Shown here piece after piece: positions 27,472 to 36,532 of a DNA stretch of 64,000 bases; position 1 is the first letter of the stretch; every line of letters begins with the position of its first letter. The DNA is taken from positions 1-64,000 of the forward strand of contig NZ_PDJF01000001.1 of NCBI RefSeq assembly GCF_002563965.1. The letters run 5' to 3'. The position numbers were made by a program, and so were the translations under genes. Under the pieces are notes generated by a model. It saw only the letters and a program-made list of their open reading frames with translations. It did no database searches and was not told the DNA's origin. This DNA comes from Corynebacterium renale (GTDB taxonomy: Bacteria; Actinomycetota; Actinomycetes; Mycobacteriales; Mycobacteriaceae).

Positions 27472-28167
27472 TTAGGGTGCGGTCCCCCGCAGTACGTAAC
27501 CGACACCGCGGACGGTGTGAATGAGACGGCTTTCCCCACCGGCTTCCATCTTGCGACGCAGGTAACCGATGTAAACCTCGAGGGCATTGCCGGAGGTGGG
27601 GAAATCGTGGCCCCACACCTCGTGGAGGATCGTCTCGCGCGACAACACCTTCATCGGGTTGGACATGAGCAGCTTGAGCAGCGCAAACTCTGTACGAGTC
27701 AGGCTAATCTGGCGATTACCGCGGCGAACGTCGCGGGTCTCCAGATCGAGGGTGAGGTCCTCAAATTCAAGGTTCGTGCTCTGCTCGATGGGGCCTTGCA
27801 TTTCAAGGTTCGTGCGGCGCAGCAGTGAACGCACGCGGGCGAGCAGCTCCTCAAGCGCGAACGGCTTGGGGAGGTAGTCGTCGGCACCAGCATCCAGGCC
27901 GGCGACGCGTTCGGCGACGCCATCACGCGCGGTAAGAATCAGGATCGGACGATCGTAACCGGAGGACCGCAAGATGCGGCAGACTTCAAGACCGTCGACC
28001 TTAGACATCATAAGGTCCAGGATGGTTAGGTCCGGTTTTTCGTCGCGAATTGTTGTCAGGGCGTCTTCGCCGTCGACCGCAAGGAGGACGTCGTACCCGT
28101 TAAAAGCTAAGGAACGTCGTAGCGATTCACGAACAGCCTGTTCATCGTCCACGACAAGAATCTTCAC
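27472..28167 (-). CDS. mprA: OmpR-type response regulator MprA
   Basis: A 231-residue response regulator: receiver domain with Asp51 in [12 protein letters not shown] and a C-terminal winged-helix DNA-binding domain with [16 protein letters not shown]. It is the partner of MprB directly downstream. In mycobacteria MprA responds to cell-envelope stress and controls pepD and sigma factor genes. GTG 28167 is chosen because GGGAAACC lies before it; an in-frame TTG is immediately upstream. The 214-nt upstream region has no other gene and contains a terminator (28319-28347) for the rpmE2-rpmF transcript. Confidence 0.93.
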   Translation of the reverse strand: MKILVVDDEQAVRESLRRSLAFNGYDVLLAVDGEDALTTIRDEKPDLTILDLMMSKVDGLEVCRILRSSGYDRPILILTARDGVAERVAGLDAGADDYLPKPFALEELLARVRSLLRRTNLEMQGPIEQSTNLEFEDLTLDLETRDVRRGNRQISLTRTEFALLKLLMSNPMKVLSRETILHEVWGHDFPTSGNALEVYIGYLRRKMEAGGESRLIHTVRGVGYVLRGTAP

Positions 28168-28318
28168 CAAGGTTTCCCGCCTATCAAATAAGTTTAGGAT
28201 CCACCACGAATAGTGGTTCTGTTTCTCAGGTTACAAGACCGACAAAAATATAAGTACACCAGAGGGGTGTCCAATGCTTATCGACGCCCCTCCGCGCACC
28301 CTCCGCCCCATACGGAAG

Positions 28319-28347
28319 AACCCGGCTGCACAGACTGCAACCGGGTT
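28319..28347 (-). terminator. Rho-independent terminator after rpmF
   Basis: AACCCGG (28319-28325) pairs with CCGGGTT (28341-28347), and inner bases extend the stem. On the minus strand it is followed by CTTCC, and on the plus strand by AAAGTTTT. It lies 35 nt after the rpmF stop, so it probably ends the rpmE2-rpmF transcript. Confidence 0.7.
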
Positions 28348-28381
28348 AAAGTTTTACTGCACTACAAAGAGTGCGGAAACT

Positions 28382-28555
28382 TTAGAATTCCTCGACGTCA
28401 ATGAGACCGAGCTGAGCAGCCTTGACCAGGCGACGAGGGATGCGGACATTCTGCCCATCGATGCGTACTTCCTGCAGGTCGGCATTGTTAGCCTTCCACT
28501 GGGAGCGACGCATGCGGGTGTTCGCACGTGACATCTTAAACTTTGGAGTTGCCAT
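28382..28555 (-). CDS. rpmF: 50S ribosomal protein L32 (zinc-free form)
   Basis: A 57-residue basic protein, starting [20 protein letters not shown] and ending [15 protein letters not shown], typical of actinobacterial L32. It lacks the four cysteines that bind zinc in other L32 proteins. The gene starts 30 nt after rpmE2, in the order rpmE2-rpmF as in C. glutamicum. A GGAAAG element lies upstream of the ATG. The gene is short and would be missed by length cut-offs. Confidence 0.93.
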   Translation of the reverse strand: MATPKFKMSRANTRMRRSQWKANNADLQEVRIDGQNVRIPRRLVKAAQLGLIDVEEF

Positions 28556-28585
28556 GAACTTTCCTCCTTACCTTCCCTTGTGCCT

Positions 28586-28858
28586 TTAGTTCTGAGTCTT
28601 CTTGCGACGACGAGCCATGCCACCGTAGCGCTGCTGGAAGCGCTCGACGCGGCCGGCGGTGTCCATGACGCGCTGTGCGCCGGTCCAGAATGGGTGGGAC
28701 TCAGCGGTAACGTCAACCACGATCAGTGGGTATTCCTGGCCGTCTTCCCACTCAACGGTGCGGTCCGAGGTGGCGGTGGAACGGGTCAGGAACTTGTGGC
28801 CAGTACCGGCATCCTGGAAGACTACCGGGTGGTAGTCAGGATGGATATCCTTCTTCAT
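28586..28858 (-). CDS. rpmE2: 50S ribosomal protein L31 type B
   Basis: A 90-residue L31 of type [21 protein letters not shown] at the start, [15 protein letters not shown] and [21 protein letters not shown]. The C-terminus is basic. Type A proteins have a CxxC zinc pair; this one has none. In some bacteria type B is made under zinc limitation, but here it is in an operon with rpmF. The upstream leader has stable stem-loops (28862-28954, separate entry). Confidence 0.95.
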   Translation of the reverse strand: MKKDIHPDYHPVVFQDAGTGHKFLTRSTATSDRTVEWEDGQEYPLIVVDVTAESHPFWTGAQRVMDTAGRVERFQQRYGGMARRRKKTQN

Positions 28859-28861
28859 AAA

Positions 28862-28965
28862 AACTCAATTCCCTCAGGTTTGATACTTCAGGTCGCTTCC
28901 ACGCGGTTACACCGCGTGAATCGTGCCTGAGTTGGGTTTCTTGGACAATAACCCGATCGATAGTA
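28862..28965 (-). promoter_or_regulatory. rpmE2 promoter and structured 5' leader (candidate L31 autoregulatory leader)
   Basis: On the minus strand a TACTAT box (28965-28960) is followed by stem GGGTT/AACCC (28954-28934). A long stem ACTCAGG pairs with CCTGAAGT (28932-28926 with 28892-28885, one bulge), enclosing CACGCGG/CCGCGTG (28918-28912 with 28906-28900). ACTCAGG can also pair with a second CCTGAG at 28878-28873, which overlaps the GAGGGA Shine-Dalgarno. The competing pairings could expose or hide the ribosome-binding site. This resembles the regulatory logic of ribosomal protein leaders; the identity as an L31 leader is inference. Confidence 0.45.
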
Positions 28966-29111
28966 CAGGACCCAGCCCCTAAAAGCAATACGGCTATAGA
29001 CCACCTCCCCACACCATGCCCACCTGGCGTTTTTAATGGACAACCAGGCACCTTCTGGCTATGGTAAGGGCGCATTAATTCTTCTAAATGAGGTGAATCA
29101 CACTGAATATC

Positions 29112-30755
29112 GTGCAGCATGTGCGATTTTTGATGCCATCTGGCGCCGACTATCCCGCGTTGAAAACGAGCTGGAAACCCGACCTCACAGCGGGACTGAC
29201 AGTAGGTATCGTGGCACTGCCCTTAGCGCTGGCGTTCGGCGCCAGTTCGGGCGTGGGAGCCGAAGCCGGCCTTATTACCGCTATCGTTGCGGGGTGTATC
29301 GCCGCCATTTTTGGCGGCTCCAATGTACAAGTTTCTGGCCCTACGGGCGCGATGGTCGTGGTACTAGCCCCCATAGTGGCAGAACATGGCGCACACGCAA
29401 TCGCTACCGTGTCCGTCATGGCGGGCACAATCGTGGCTCTTGCCGGAGTGCTTCGGCTCGGTCGCCTCGTCACGTACATTCCCTGGCCCGTCATCGAAGG
29501 CTTTTCGGTAGGCATCGGGGTGATCATTTTCGCCCAGCAAATCCCCGGTGCGCTGGGCAACCCAGAAACCCCGGAACACACCAATGCCCTCGTCGCCGCA
29601 GCCTCCAGCCTTGCCCATGCGCACTGGCCACAAGCCCTACTGCCCCTCGGCGTAGCCCTGGCAGTGGTAGCAATCATGGTGGTGTTGCAGCGGGTGGCTC
29701 CACGGGTTCCCGCTTCTTTCGCAGCGATTGTTGTTATTACTGTGGTCGCTACCGTCTTCGCCGTGCCTTTAGAAACGATTGGCCAGTTACCGCGCACACT
29801 GCCAGCCCCGCACGCCCCGGCAATGGACGCGACCTTGCTCGCCGAATTAGCCGGACCCGCCTGCGCCGTAGCTGCGCTGGCGGCAATCGAGTCCTTATTA
29901 TCAGCGCGGGTCGCCGCCTCCATGGCCCCCACCGGGCCCGTCAACGCGGACCGCGAATTGTGGGGACAAGGGTTAGCCAGCCTGGCTGCCGGCTTTTTCG
30001 GAGGCATGCCCGCCACCGGAGCGATAGCCCGCACTGCGGTGAACGTCCGCGCGGGCGCGCAAACCCGATGCGCAGCCATCATTCACGCAGTGTTTTTACT
30101 CCTCGTCGTGCTAGTTGCTGCGCCCGTCGTGAGTGTTATTCCACTGGCTGCACTGGCCGGTGTGCTCATGGTGACGGCAGCACGCATGGTGTCCCTTGAA
30201 GCGTTGCGTCATGCGTTTTCAATGAGCCGTTCCGACGCCGCTATCTTCCTCTTAACCGCCGTTATTACAGTGTCCGTGGACCTCGTCGTGGCGGTCTTGG
30301 TCGGCATAGGCGCGGCGGCGCTGCTTCTGCTACGCAGGCTGAGCCAGGACGCACGCATCGAACGCCGCGCCCTCCCCGGCACCGCACAACCCGGCGATGA
30401 AAAGATTGCCCTATTTACCATCCACGGCGCACTATTCTTTGGGGCTGCAGAGCGCATCTCCCTGACAATCGCTGATACTGCGGCTGTCACGGTGGCTATC
30501 ATCAAGCTTTCCGACGTCAACCTCATCGATTCCACCGGCGCAACGACCCTCGCCGAGCTTATCGACGACCTCCGGACCCAAAACACCACAGTCTTTCTAG
30601 TGGGCACCCGGCCCGAACACCGCACATTATTAAGGCAAGCCACGCACGCCACCAAAGCCCTCTCCCCTGACGCCGTCTTCTACGATGCGGCCGAAGCCGT
30701 CGCGGAAGCACGAAAAGTTAACGCAAAATTAGGACATCAAGGCAAAAACATGTAA
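29112..30755 (+). CDS. SulP family anion transporter with STAS domain
   Basis: A 547-residue membrane protein of the SulP family (sulfate, bicarbonate and related anions). It has about 11-14 helices with WKPDLTAGLTVGIVALPLALAFG at the start, SGPTGAMVVVLAPI, and a C-terminal cytoplasmic STAS domain (about 430-535) with INLID-like strand VNLIDSTGATTLAELIDDL. No carbonic anhydrase is adjacent. Substrate is not deducible. The start is uncertain: GTG 29112 or ATG 29133 (7 residues later). It separates two ribosomal protein clusters. C. glutamicum is remembered to have a SulP gene at this point. Confidence 0.88.
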   Translation: MQHVRFLMPSGADYPALKTSWKPDLTAGLTVGIVALPLALAFGASSGVGAEAGLITAIVAGCIAAIFGGSNVQVSGPTGAMVVVLAPIVAEHGAHAIATVSVMAGTIVALAGVLRLGRLVTYIPWPVIEGFSVGIGVIIFAQQIPGALGNPETPEHTNALVAAASSLAHAHWPQALLPLGVALAVVAIMVVLQRVAPRVPASFAAIVVITVVATVFAVPLETIGQLPRTLPAPHAPAMDATLLAELAGPACAVAALAAIESLLSARVAASMAPTGPVNADRELWGQGLASLAAGFFGGMPATGAIARTAVNVRAGAQTRCAAIIHAVFLLLVVLVAAPVVSVIPLAALAGVLMVTAARMVSLEALRHAFSMSRSDAAIFLLTAVITVSVDLVVAVLVGIGAAALLLLRRLSQDARIERRALPGTAQPGDEKIALFTIHGALFFGAAERISLTIADTAAVTVAIIKLSDVNLIDSTGATTLAELIDDLRTQNTTVFLVGTRPEHRTLLRQATHATKALSPDAVFYDAAEAVAEARKVNAKLGHQGKNM

Positions 30756-30896
30756 GGTGTTTCCTTGCTGTTGTCGAAATCAATCGTCTACGCCCCGTTT
30801 GCTAGGCACTGCACAGCTCCAACCAGCCACATTCACGTACCGGCTAACTGTGAGCGCAGTGAGCATGACGTGGGCGGCTAGGAGAAAGTTAAACCC

Positions 30897-31133
30897 ATGT
30901 CGGCATTTTGCCAGGTAACGGGACGCAAGCCATCTTTTGGCAAGCAAGTCTCGCACTCGCACCGCCGCACGTCGCGTCGTTGGAACCCCAACATTCAGCG
31001 TCGTCGGTTCTACCTGCCCTCTGAGGGCCGTACCATCACCCTGAACGTATCCACCAAGGGCCTCAAGGTCATCGACCGCGATGGCATCGAGTCCGTGGTT
31101 GCAAAGATTCGCGCACGTGGGGAGAAGATCTAA
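30897..31133 (+). CDS. rpmB: 50S ribosomal protein L28 (zinc-free form)
   Basis: A 78-residue L28: [20 protein letters not shown] and [22 protein letters not shown]. Cys-rich L28 proteins have a CxxC pair near the N-terminus and another later; this one has a single Cys, so it is the zinc-free form. AGGAGAAAG lies 7-10 nt before the ATG. First gene of the rpmB-rpmG-rpsN-rpsR operon (gaps of 3, 3 and 20 nt). Confidence 0.95.
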   Translation: MSAFCQVTGRKPSFGKQVSHSHRRTSRRWNPNIQRRRFYLPSEGRTITLNVSTKGLKVIDRDGIESVVAKIRARGEKI

Positions 31134-31136
31134 AAG

Positions 31137-31301
31137 ATGGCACGTAACGATATTCGCCCAATCATCAAGCTGAAGTCTACGGCTGGCACTGGTTACACCT
31201 ACGTCACCCGTAAGAACAAGCGGAACAACCCAGATCGCATCACCTTGAAGAAGTACGATCCGGTCGCCCGCAAGCACGTCGAATTCCGCGAGGAGCGATA
31301 A
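31137..31301 (+). CDS. rpmG: 50S ribosomal protein L33 (zinc-free form)
   Basis: A 54-residue L33: [20 protein letters not shown], the [14 protein letters not shown] core and [17 protein letters not shown] end. The zinc-binding form would have CxxC in the KKYCPxCRKH segment; here it is DPVA. The start ATG lies 3 nt after the rpmB stop. It is short enough to escape length cut-offs but is unmistakable. Confidence 0.95.
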   Translation: MARNDIRPIIKLKSTAGTGYTYVTRKNKRNNPDRITLKKYDPVARKHVEFREER

Positions 31302-31304
31302 TTT

Positions 31305-31610
31305 ATGGCTAAGAAGTCTAAGATCGCCAAGAACGAGCAGCGTAAGGAAATCGTCGCCCGCTACGCGGAGCGTCGTAACGAGCTCAAGGCAATCATCAAG
31401 AACCCAAACACCTCTGACGAGGACCGTCTGGATGCGCAGTTCGAGCTGAACCGTCAGCCTCGCGACGCTTCCCCAGTTCGCGTCCGCAACCGTGACTCCC
31501 ACGATGGTCGTCCACGCGGTTACCTCCGCAAGTTCGGCCTGTCGCGTGTTCGCATGCGCGAGATGGCTCACCGCGGTGAGCTTCCCGGTGTCCGTAAGTC
31601 CAGCTGGTAA
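31305..31610 (+). CDS. rpsN: 30S ribosomal protein S14 (long, zinc-free form)
   Basis: A 101-residue S14 of the long type, with [20 protein letters not shown] at the N-terminus and [41 protein letters not shown] at the end (given here only as a landmark range, residues about 61-101). The short zinc-binding S14 would have CxxC-CxxC; none is seen. Third gene of the operon, 3 nt after rpmG. Confidence 0.95.
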   Translation: MAKKSKIAKNEQRKEIVARYAERRNELKAIIKNPNTSDEDRLDAQFELNRQPRDASPVRVRNRDSHDGRPRGYLRKFGLSRVRMREMAHRGELPGVRKSSW

Positions 31611-31630
31611 GAGGGAGTTGAGCTACACAA

Positions 31631-31879
31631 ATGAAGCGTAACAACGCACGTCGCGCTCGCGTTGAGCAGAGCCGTCGCCCCAAGAAGAACCCGCTCAAGG
31701 TAGCAGGTATTGAGAAGGTGGACTACAAGGACATCAACACCCTTCGTCAGTTCATCTCTGATCGTCACAAGATTCGTTCGCGCCGCGTCACGGGCCTGAC
31801 CCCGAAGCAGCAGCGCGAGGTCGCCACCGCCGTGAAGAACGCACGCGAGATGGCACTCCTGCCGTTCACCAGCCGCTAA
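31631..31879 (+). CDS. rpsR: 30S ribosomal protein S18 (zinc-free form)
   Basis: An 82-residue S18 with [20 protein letters not shown] and [30 protein letters not shown]. The N-terminal cysteines of zinc-binding S18 paralogues are absent. Last gene of the operon, followed after 77 nt by a strong terminator (31957-31983). Confidence 0.95.
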   Translation: MKRNNARRARVEQSRRPKKNPLKVAGIEKVDYKDINTLRQFISDRHKIRSRRVTGLTPKQQREVATAVKNAREMALLPFTSR

Positions 31880-31956
31880 ACACTAGCAACTGGGACGCAT
31901 TCAACAGCGCACTTTTGCCGCTGAACCCCGTGTGAAACGGTAAAAGAATCTTTAAG

Positions 31957-31983
31957 GCCGGCCATGTGAACCGCATGGCCGGC
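31957..31983 (+). terminator. Rho-independent terminator of the rpmB-rpsR operon
   Basis: GCCGGCCATG and CATGGCCGGC form a perfect 10-bp stem around 7 nt, followed by TTTTTC on the plus strand. Confidence 0.92.
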
Positions 31984-32092
31984 TTTTTCATACTCAATGT
32001 GCGCACACCTATTACAGCGGACTAATATGGCTGAGAAAGGTTGCGCACGGTTACGGCAACCTCGCTTATTTTTATGTGCCAAGGAGGCGTAC

Positions 32093-32767
32093 ATGGCGCG
32101 CAACGTCGGCCGTCCTCGCGTGGATAAGACCAATAAGTCTACAAACACTCGCGAACTCATCATGGACGCAGCAACTGAGCTGTTTACCACCCAGGGCTAC
32201 GCCATGACTTCGACGCACGAGATCGCGGAAGTGGCGGGCGTACGCCAGGCATCGATGTACTACTACTTCCCATCGAAATCAGCCCTCCTGCTGACGTTAC
32301 TGAAAACCACTATGCAACCGGCACGCGACCTTTCGCGCGCCTTGCGCGAGTCGGACCTTTCCGATGAACAAAAACTGTGGACTCTCGTGGCGTCTGAAGC
32401 ACGCCAGCTTTTATCTACCCGCTGGAACGTTGGCCAACTGTATTCCATCCCCACCGCGTACACCGAGGAATTCGCCGAATTCCATCAACTACGCAAGCGC
32501 ATGCGGGAAGAGTTTGAGAATATTTCTGCCCGCATCGTCGGCGAATGGGACCTGCGGCGTACACTCCCCTTCCAGCTTGCGGTGTCTGTAACGGCCATGC
32601 GTCCAAACTCTGGGACTGTGCCGCGTGTTCTGCGCCCGGACTCGCTGCCTAAGGAAGCCCGGATCGTGGCCGATGCTGCCCTCGATGTCCTGCATGCCGA
32701 GAAGCCTGAGGACCGCGAGCCTGTCACGCTAGCGCTCCTAGCGGAGTTGGAACGCAAGGAAAAGTAA
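32093..32767 (+). CDS. amtR: TetR family nitrogen regulator AmtR
   Basis: AmtR is the master repressor of nitrogen control in corynebacteria and is released by adenylylated GlnK. The 224-residue protein has an N-terminal TetR helix-turn-helix (TNTRELIMDAATELFTTQGY to HEIAEVAGVRQASMYYYFPSKSALLLT, residues about 20-65). The C-terminal ligand domain contains LLSTRWNVGQLYSIP and ADSLP-like RPDSLPKEARIVADAALDVL, as in C. glutamicum AmtR. Gene position (downstream of rpsR) is also as remembered. ATG 32093 is chosen for its perfect AAGGAGG at a 5-nt spacing. No AmtR target genes are in the window. Confidence 0.9.
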   Translation: MARNVGRPRVDKTNKSTNTRELIMDAATELFTTQGYAMTSTHEIAEVAGVRQASMYYYFPSKSALLLTLLKTTMQPARDLSRALRESDLSDEQKLWTLVASEARQLLSTRWNVGQLYSIPTAYTEEFAEFHQLRKRMREEFENISARIVGEWDLRRTLPFQLAVSVTAMRPNSGTVPRVLRPDSLPKEARIVADAALDVLHAEKPEDREPVTLALLAELERKEK

Positions 32768-32780
32768 GCACAACGCAAAA

Positions 32781-32807
32781 ACGCCGCCACAGGTTGTGGC
32801 GGCGTTC
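32781..32807 (-). terminator. Rho-independent terminator between amtR and purH
   Basis: AACGCCGCCACA and TGTGGCGGCGTT form a 12-bp stem around 3 nt. On the minus strand the stem is followed by TTTGCGTTG (the T tract continues the stem), so it ends purH. It also lies 14 nt after the amtR stop and may serve both genes. Confidence 0.88.
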
Positions 32808-32820
32808 GTGTTACCGAATA

Positions 32821-34395
32821 CTAGTGGAAGAAGTGACGCTCCCCGGTTAAGTACATGGTCACGCCTGCAGCCTTCGCGGCCTCAATGACTTCTTCGTCAC
32901 GAATAGAGCCACCGGGCTGGACCACGGCTTTGACTCCGGCGTCCGCAAGGACTTGGAAACCGTCCGCGAATGGGAAGAAGGCGTCCGATGCGGCGACTGC
33001 GCCGCGGGCGCGTTCGGCTCCGTCGCCAAGCGTGTTGGCGCGCTCAACGGCAAGCTTGGCCGAGTCCACGCGGTTGACCTGGCCCATGCCGGCGCCCACG
33101 GTCGCGCCACCGGTTGCGAGCACGATTGCGTTGGACTTGACCGCGCGCACGGCCTTCCACGCGAAGGCGAGGTCGGCGAGGGTGGCGTCGTCGGCAGCTT
33201 CTCCGGCGGCCAGGGTCCAATTCGCTGGGTTATCACCGGAAGCGTCGAGTACGTCGCGGTCCTGGACCAGGAGGCCACCGTTAATTGCGCGGGTCTCCTT
33301 GCCCACGCGTTCCGGAGCAGGCGCCTCGAGGATGCGCAGGTTTTTCTTCTCCTGCAGCACCTCGAGCGCGCCGTCTTCGTAACCGGGGGCGATGATGACC
33401 TCGGTGAAGATTGGGCGGACCTGCTGGGCCATCTCCACGCTGACGGGACGGTTCGCGGCGATGACTCCACCGTAGGCGCTCATCGGATCACATGCATGGG
33501 CCGCCAGGTGCGCTGCAGCGATGTCGGAACCCACGGCGATGCCGCACGGATTCGCGTGCTTGATGATCGCCACTGCCGGGTCCTCGTGATCCCAGGCAGC
33601 GCGCCACGCGGCGTCGGCGTCCTGGTAGTTGTTGTAGCTCATCTCCTTGCCACCGTGCTGGGTGGCAGACGCCAGCCCCTTGACCGAAGGATCGACGTAC
33701 AGCGCAGCCTTCTGATGTGGGTTCTCGCCGTAACGCAGCTCGTGAGCAAGTTCGTAGGAATGCCCAACCCACGGCGAGGCGCCTTCGGTGGCGGTGTCCT
33801 GCTGGCCCATCCACGTTGCTACAGCAATGTCGTAGGAGGCGGTGTGGCGGAAAGCCTCTGTCGCCAGGTGGACGCGCTGCTCGTGAGTGAAACCACCGGC
33901 TGCCACGGCCTCGGCGGCCGCCTGGTAATTTGCTGGGGAAACGACGATTGCCACGGAGGAATGGTTCTTCGCCGCTGCGCGCACCATGGTCGGGCCTCCG
34001 ATGTCAATCTTTTCGATGCAATCCGCGTAGGACGCACCGGAGGCTACGGTTTCGCTAAATGGGTAAAGGTTCACGACGACGAGTTCGAACGGCTCGACAT
34101 CGAGTTCCCGGATCTCTTCCACATGCTGCGCGTTCGTCTGGTCGGCGAGGATGCCGCCGTGAATTTTCGGGTGCAGCGTCTTGACGCGACCGTCGAGGCA
34201 TTCGGGGAATCCGGTAACTTTTTCCACGGGCGTGACGGGCACGCCGGCGTCGGCAATAGTCTGTGCGGTGGAGCCGGTGGAGACGATTTCCACGCCGGCG
34301 TCGTGAAGCGCGCGAGCAAACTCCGGCAGGCCAGTCTTATCGAAGACGCTCACCAGCGCCCGCTTAACAGGGATGCGTGCGTTATTGTCCGTCAT
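32821..34395 (-). CDS. purH: Bifunctional AICAR transformylase/IMP cyclohydrolase
   Basis: Catalyses the last two steps of purine biosynthesis, AICAR to IMP. The 524-residue protein has the N-terminal IMP cyclohydrolase domain ([47 protein letters not shown] motifs) and the C-terminal AICAR transformylase domain ([29 protein letters not shown]). ATG 34395 lies 14 nt inside the end of purN, with AAAGGTGA 9 nt upstream. The order is perM-purN-purH. Confidence 0.96.
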   Translation of the reverse strand: MTDNNARIPVKRALVSVFDKTGLPEFARALHDAGVEIVSTGSTAQTIADAGVPVTPVEKVTGFPECLDGRVKTLHPKIHGGILADQTNAQHVEEIRELDVEPFELVVVNLYPFSETVASGASYADCIEKIDIGGPTMVRAAAKNHSSVAIVVSPANYQAAAEAVAAGGFTHEQRVHLATEAFRHTASYDIAVATWMGQQDTATEGASPWVGHSYELAHELRYGENPHQKAALYVDPSVKGLASATQHGGKEMSYNNYQDADAAWRAAWDHEDPAVAIIKHANPCGIAVGSDIAAAHLAAHACDPMSAYGGVIAANRPVSVEMAQQVRPIFTEVIIAPGYEDGALEVLQEKKNLRILEAPAPERVGKETRAINGGLLVQDRDVLDASGDNPANWTLAAGEAADDATLADLAFAWKAVRAVKSNAIVLATGGATVGAGMGQVNRVDSAKLAVERANTLGDGAERARGAVAASDAFFPFADGFQVLADAGVKAVVQPGGSIRDEEVIEAAKAAGVTMYLTGERHFFH

Positions 34396-35005
34396 ACGCA
34401 AATGTCACCTTTCCTCCAGTGCTGAGGTCCGCGTGACGCAGCACCTCAACGATTAATTCACGTTCTTCTACTTTGATCCGTTCGTGGACTTCAGCTTCTG
34501 ATTCACCGGCGTGAACAGGAACGGGCCGCTGCGCAATAATCTGGCCGGTATCCACGCCCGCGTCGATGTAGTGGACAGTACTGCCCGTGACTTTGACGCC
34601 ATACGCCAGCGCATCGCGGACTGCATGGGCACCAGGAAAAGCCGGCAATAGGGCCGGGTGCGTGTTGATTGCGCGCCCAGCGAACGTGCGGACAAACTCT
34701 TCCCCAAGGATCCGCATAAAGCCTGCAGAAACGACAACATCAGGGGCACATTCGTGCACCTGATGCGTTAATTCTTTGTTCCATGCGTCCCGGTCGCCCC
34801 CGCGTTCCAGCGGCACGACGGTAGCTGGGATTCCTGCGCGCTGCGCGCGTTCTACCGCCGGGCAGGCGGTGTCGGCGAAGACGTGAACCACACGGTAGTG
34901 GTCACCTTGGCCGTCGATAATTGCTTGCAAAAGTGTCCCCGTACCTGAAACGAGGACCGCAATGTTCAGTGGTGTATCAGCGTGTTGAAGTGCCACGTCA
35001 AGCAT
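34382..35005 (-). CDS. purN: Phosphoribosylglycinamide formyltransferase
   Basis: PurN transfers a formyl group from 10-formyl-THF to GAR in purine synthesis. The 207-residue protein has [15 protein letters not shown] at the N-terminus, the catalytic region [10 protein letters not shown], and [30 protein letters not shown] with the active-site Asn/His. ATG 35005 is one nt after the perM stop and is preferred because the frame upstream is inside perM. It overlaps the purH start by 14 nt. Confidence 0.95.
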   Translation of the reverse strand: MLDVALQHADTPLNIAVLVSGTGTLLQAIIDGQGDHYRVVHVFADTACPAVERAQRAGIPATVVPLERGGDRDAWNKELTHQVHECAPDVVVSAGFMRILGEEFVRTFAGRAINTHPALLPAFPGAHAVRDALAYGVKVTGSTVHYIDAGVDTGQIIAQRPVPVHAGESEAEVHERIKVEERELIVEVLRHADLSTGGKVTFAYDGQ

Positions 35006-35006
35006 C

Positions 35007-36311
35007 TTAGCCCTGTTGCTGATCCTCACCCCCCTCGTCGGGGGTATCGGCGGGCTCCTCATCATGCTTATCGACGTCCTCGCTGACCTCCACTTCCGCC
35101 TCTTCAGTATCCATCGCGGATTCTGGCTCCACGCCGCGACGCTGCTGGAGCGTAATAACCAGTGACAATCCCAGGCCCATGCCGGCCACCCACACGCCGA
35201 TGACCCCCGCACTGAGCCACACGTCTGGGCCGGTGTACCCGTAGGCACCCATCGTGCCGCCCGCGAGGTGCAGCGCCCACGCTGCGGTCACCGCTGCGCC
35301 GGCCCCAGCGATCAGAGCTTCCCACCAGGTCGGCGCCGCCTTGTACGCCGCATATCCGGCAATGGCCGCCGGGATGATGAGCAGCACGACAGCCCACTGC
35401 GCCACAGAACCTGGGATCGCGGCGAAAATCGGCAGCGGAGGAAGTGGCACAAGAGCCGCAGAAAAAAGACTGACGTGTGCATTACCGATCATGACGTCAC
35501 CGCCGGCGAGCAGGGCTGCGCCACCGACCGCCACGTTAGGCAGATACGCGATTGTCACCACGAGAATCCCGATAACCGCTGCCGGTCCCGAAAACTCCGC
35601 AAAGATTTCCTGTTGACGTGGCCACGCAACCAGCGCGCACACCAGCCACAGCACACACCCCGCGATGGCCAATCCGCCGACTGCCGCCGCACCGCTGCGC
35701 ACAGCGTTGACAGCAGCGACAGGGAGGTTCGCGTGCCGTGCGAGTGCCCGCCACAATTTCCCGCGCATACCAATGATGAACGCGCCTCCGTGCACGAGCA
35801 GAGTATTCACTAATGCCGGCACCACCGGAGCGGGCGGCTGCGCTACTGCAAGCGCAACGCCTGTAAGGATCAGGGGAAGCGCGAGCATAAACGCTGCCAG
35901 CGAACCCAACCCTGCCAAACTAATCCGATCTTTGACCGCAACGTGGACACGCGATTGGACCAGCGCAACCACACCGACCGCGGGAAGCAGGGGCACGAAG
36001 CCGAGCGGAATCTCTGCAATAACAATTGGCGCCGCGTTCATGAGCAGCCACAGCTGGGCCGCGACCGAGGCCACATCTCCCAAGCTCTCCGCCGCCAGGA
36101 GGAGAATTGCCATCGCGCAGGCAACAGCCACCAGCACGAGAACCGCGTGCACCATCGCCGCGCCCCGCAGGTACGCCTTCCACGACGACGCCGGCCGGCC
36201 CTGCCGCGGGGAGGCGGAAGCCGCCGGGGTTTCTGCCGGCACCGCACCATGGACATTCGCTTGTCGACGCCTACTACGCGCCGGCCTCGTATTCTTCGAC
36301 GTACTCATCAC
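35007..36311 (-). CDS. perM: DUF6350 membrane protein (PerM-like)
   Basis: A 434-residue membrane protein with a basic cytoplasmic N-terminus (about 1-45), about ten hydrophobic helices and an acidic C-terminal tail rich in Glu/Asp. Its place directly before purN-purH matches mycobacterial PerM (Rv0955, upstream of purN Rv0956 and purH Rv0957), a membrane protein needed for cell division under stress and for persistence. Sequence-level identity to PerM was judged by topology and synteny. The stop and the purN start are one nt apart, so translation is coupled. Divergent from the M23 peptidase gene. Confidence 0.72.
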   Translation of the reverse strand: MMSTSKNTRPARSRRRQANVHGAVPAETPAASASPRQGRPASSWKAYLRGAAMVHAVLVLVAVACAMAILLLAAESLGDVASVAAQLWLLMNAAPIVIAEIPLGFVPLLPAVGVVALVQSRVHVAVKDRISLAGLGSLAAFMLALPLILTGVALAVAQPPAPVVPALVNTLLVHGGAFIIGMRGKLWRALARHANLPVAAVNAVRSGAAAVGGLAIAGCVLWLVCALVAWPRQQEIFAEFSGPAAVIGILVVTIAYLPNVAVGGAALLAGGDVMIGNAHVSLFSAALVPLPPLPIFAAIPGSVAQWAVVLLIIPAAIAGYAAYKAAPTWWEALIAGAGAAVTAAWALHLAGGTMGAYGYTGPDVWLSAGVIGVWVAGMGLGLSLVITLQQRRGVEPESAMDTEEAEVEVSEDVDKHDEEPADTPDEGGEDQQQG

Positions 36312-36478
36312 GGACTACTTTGCCACGAAACGCCCGGCGAGCCGGGTTGTGACACGGCAAAAACTGCCGGTCACAGGGCCTTGCGTGAGACTATTGGCTG
36401 ATGTAACATTCTCAGGGCTGCTCGATATCGTGAGAATTTTTAAGCATCTGCTTGCCTCATCGGGATTCGTTGAGTAGT

Positions 36479-36510
36479 GTTACAACTCGGAGATAACGAA
36501 TTGGTTACAA
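36479..36510 (+). promoter_or_regulatory. Repeats upstream of the M23 peptidase (candidate MtrA region)
   Basis: GTTACAA occurs at 36479-36485 and 36504-36510, with ATAACG between them in the opposite orientation. GAATTG-GTTA-CAATTC (36498-36513) is a perfect 6-bp inverted repeat across the second copy. The region lies 20-55 bp before the ATG and resembles the TAACAA elements before rpf2 and betP. C. glutamicum mepA, an M23-type gene, is MtrA-controlled; its equivalence here is inferred. Confidence 0.4.
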
Positions 36511-36532
36511 TTCGAGAACAAGTTTGTAATGA

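Noticed and set aside
32953..34425. Long open frame (490 aa) on the plus strand across purH
   Set aside because: Antisense shadow; purH carries clear family motifs along its whole length.
36312..36478. Riboswitch or small gene between perM and the M23 gene
   Set aside because: Only the repeats near 36479-36513 stood out; the rest shows no conserved stem or gene.
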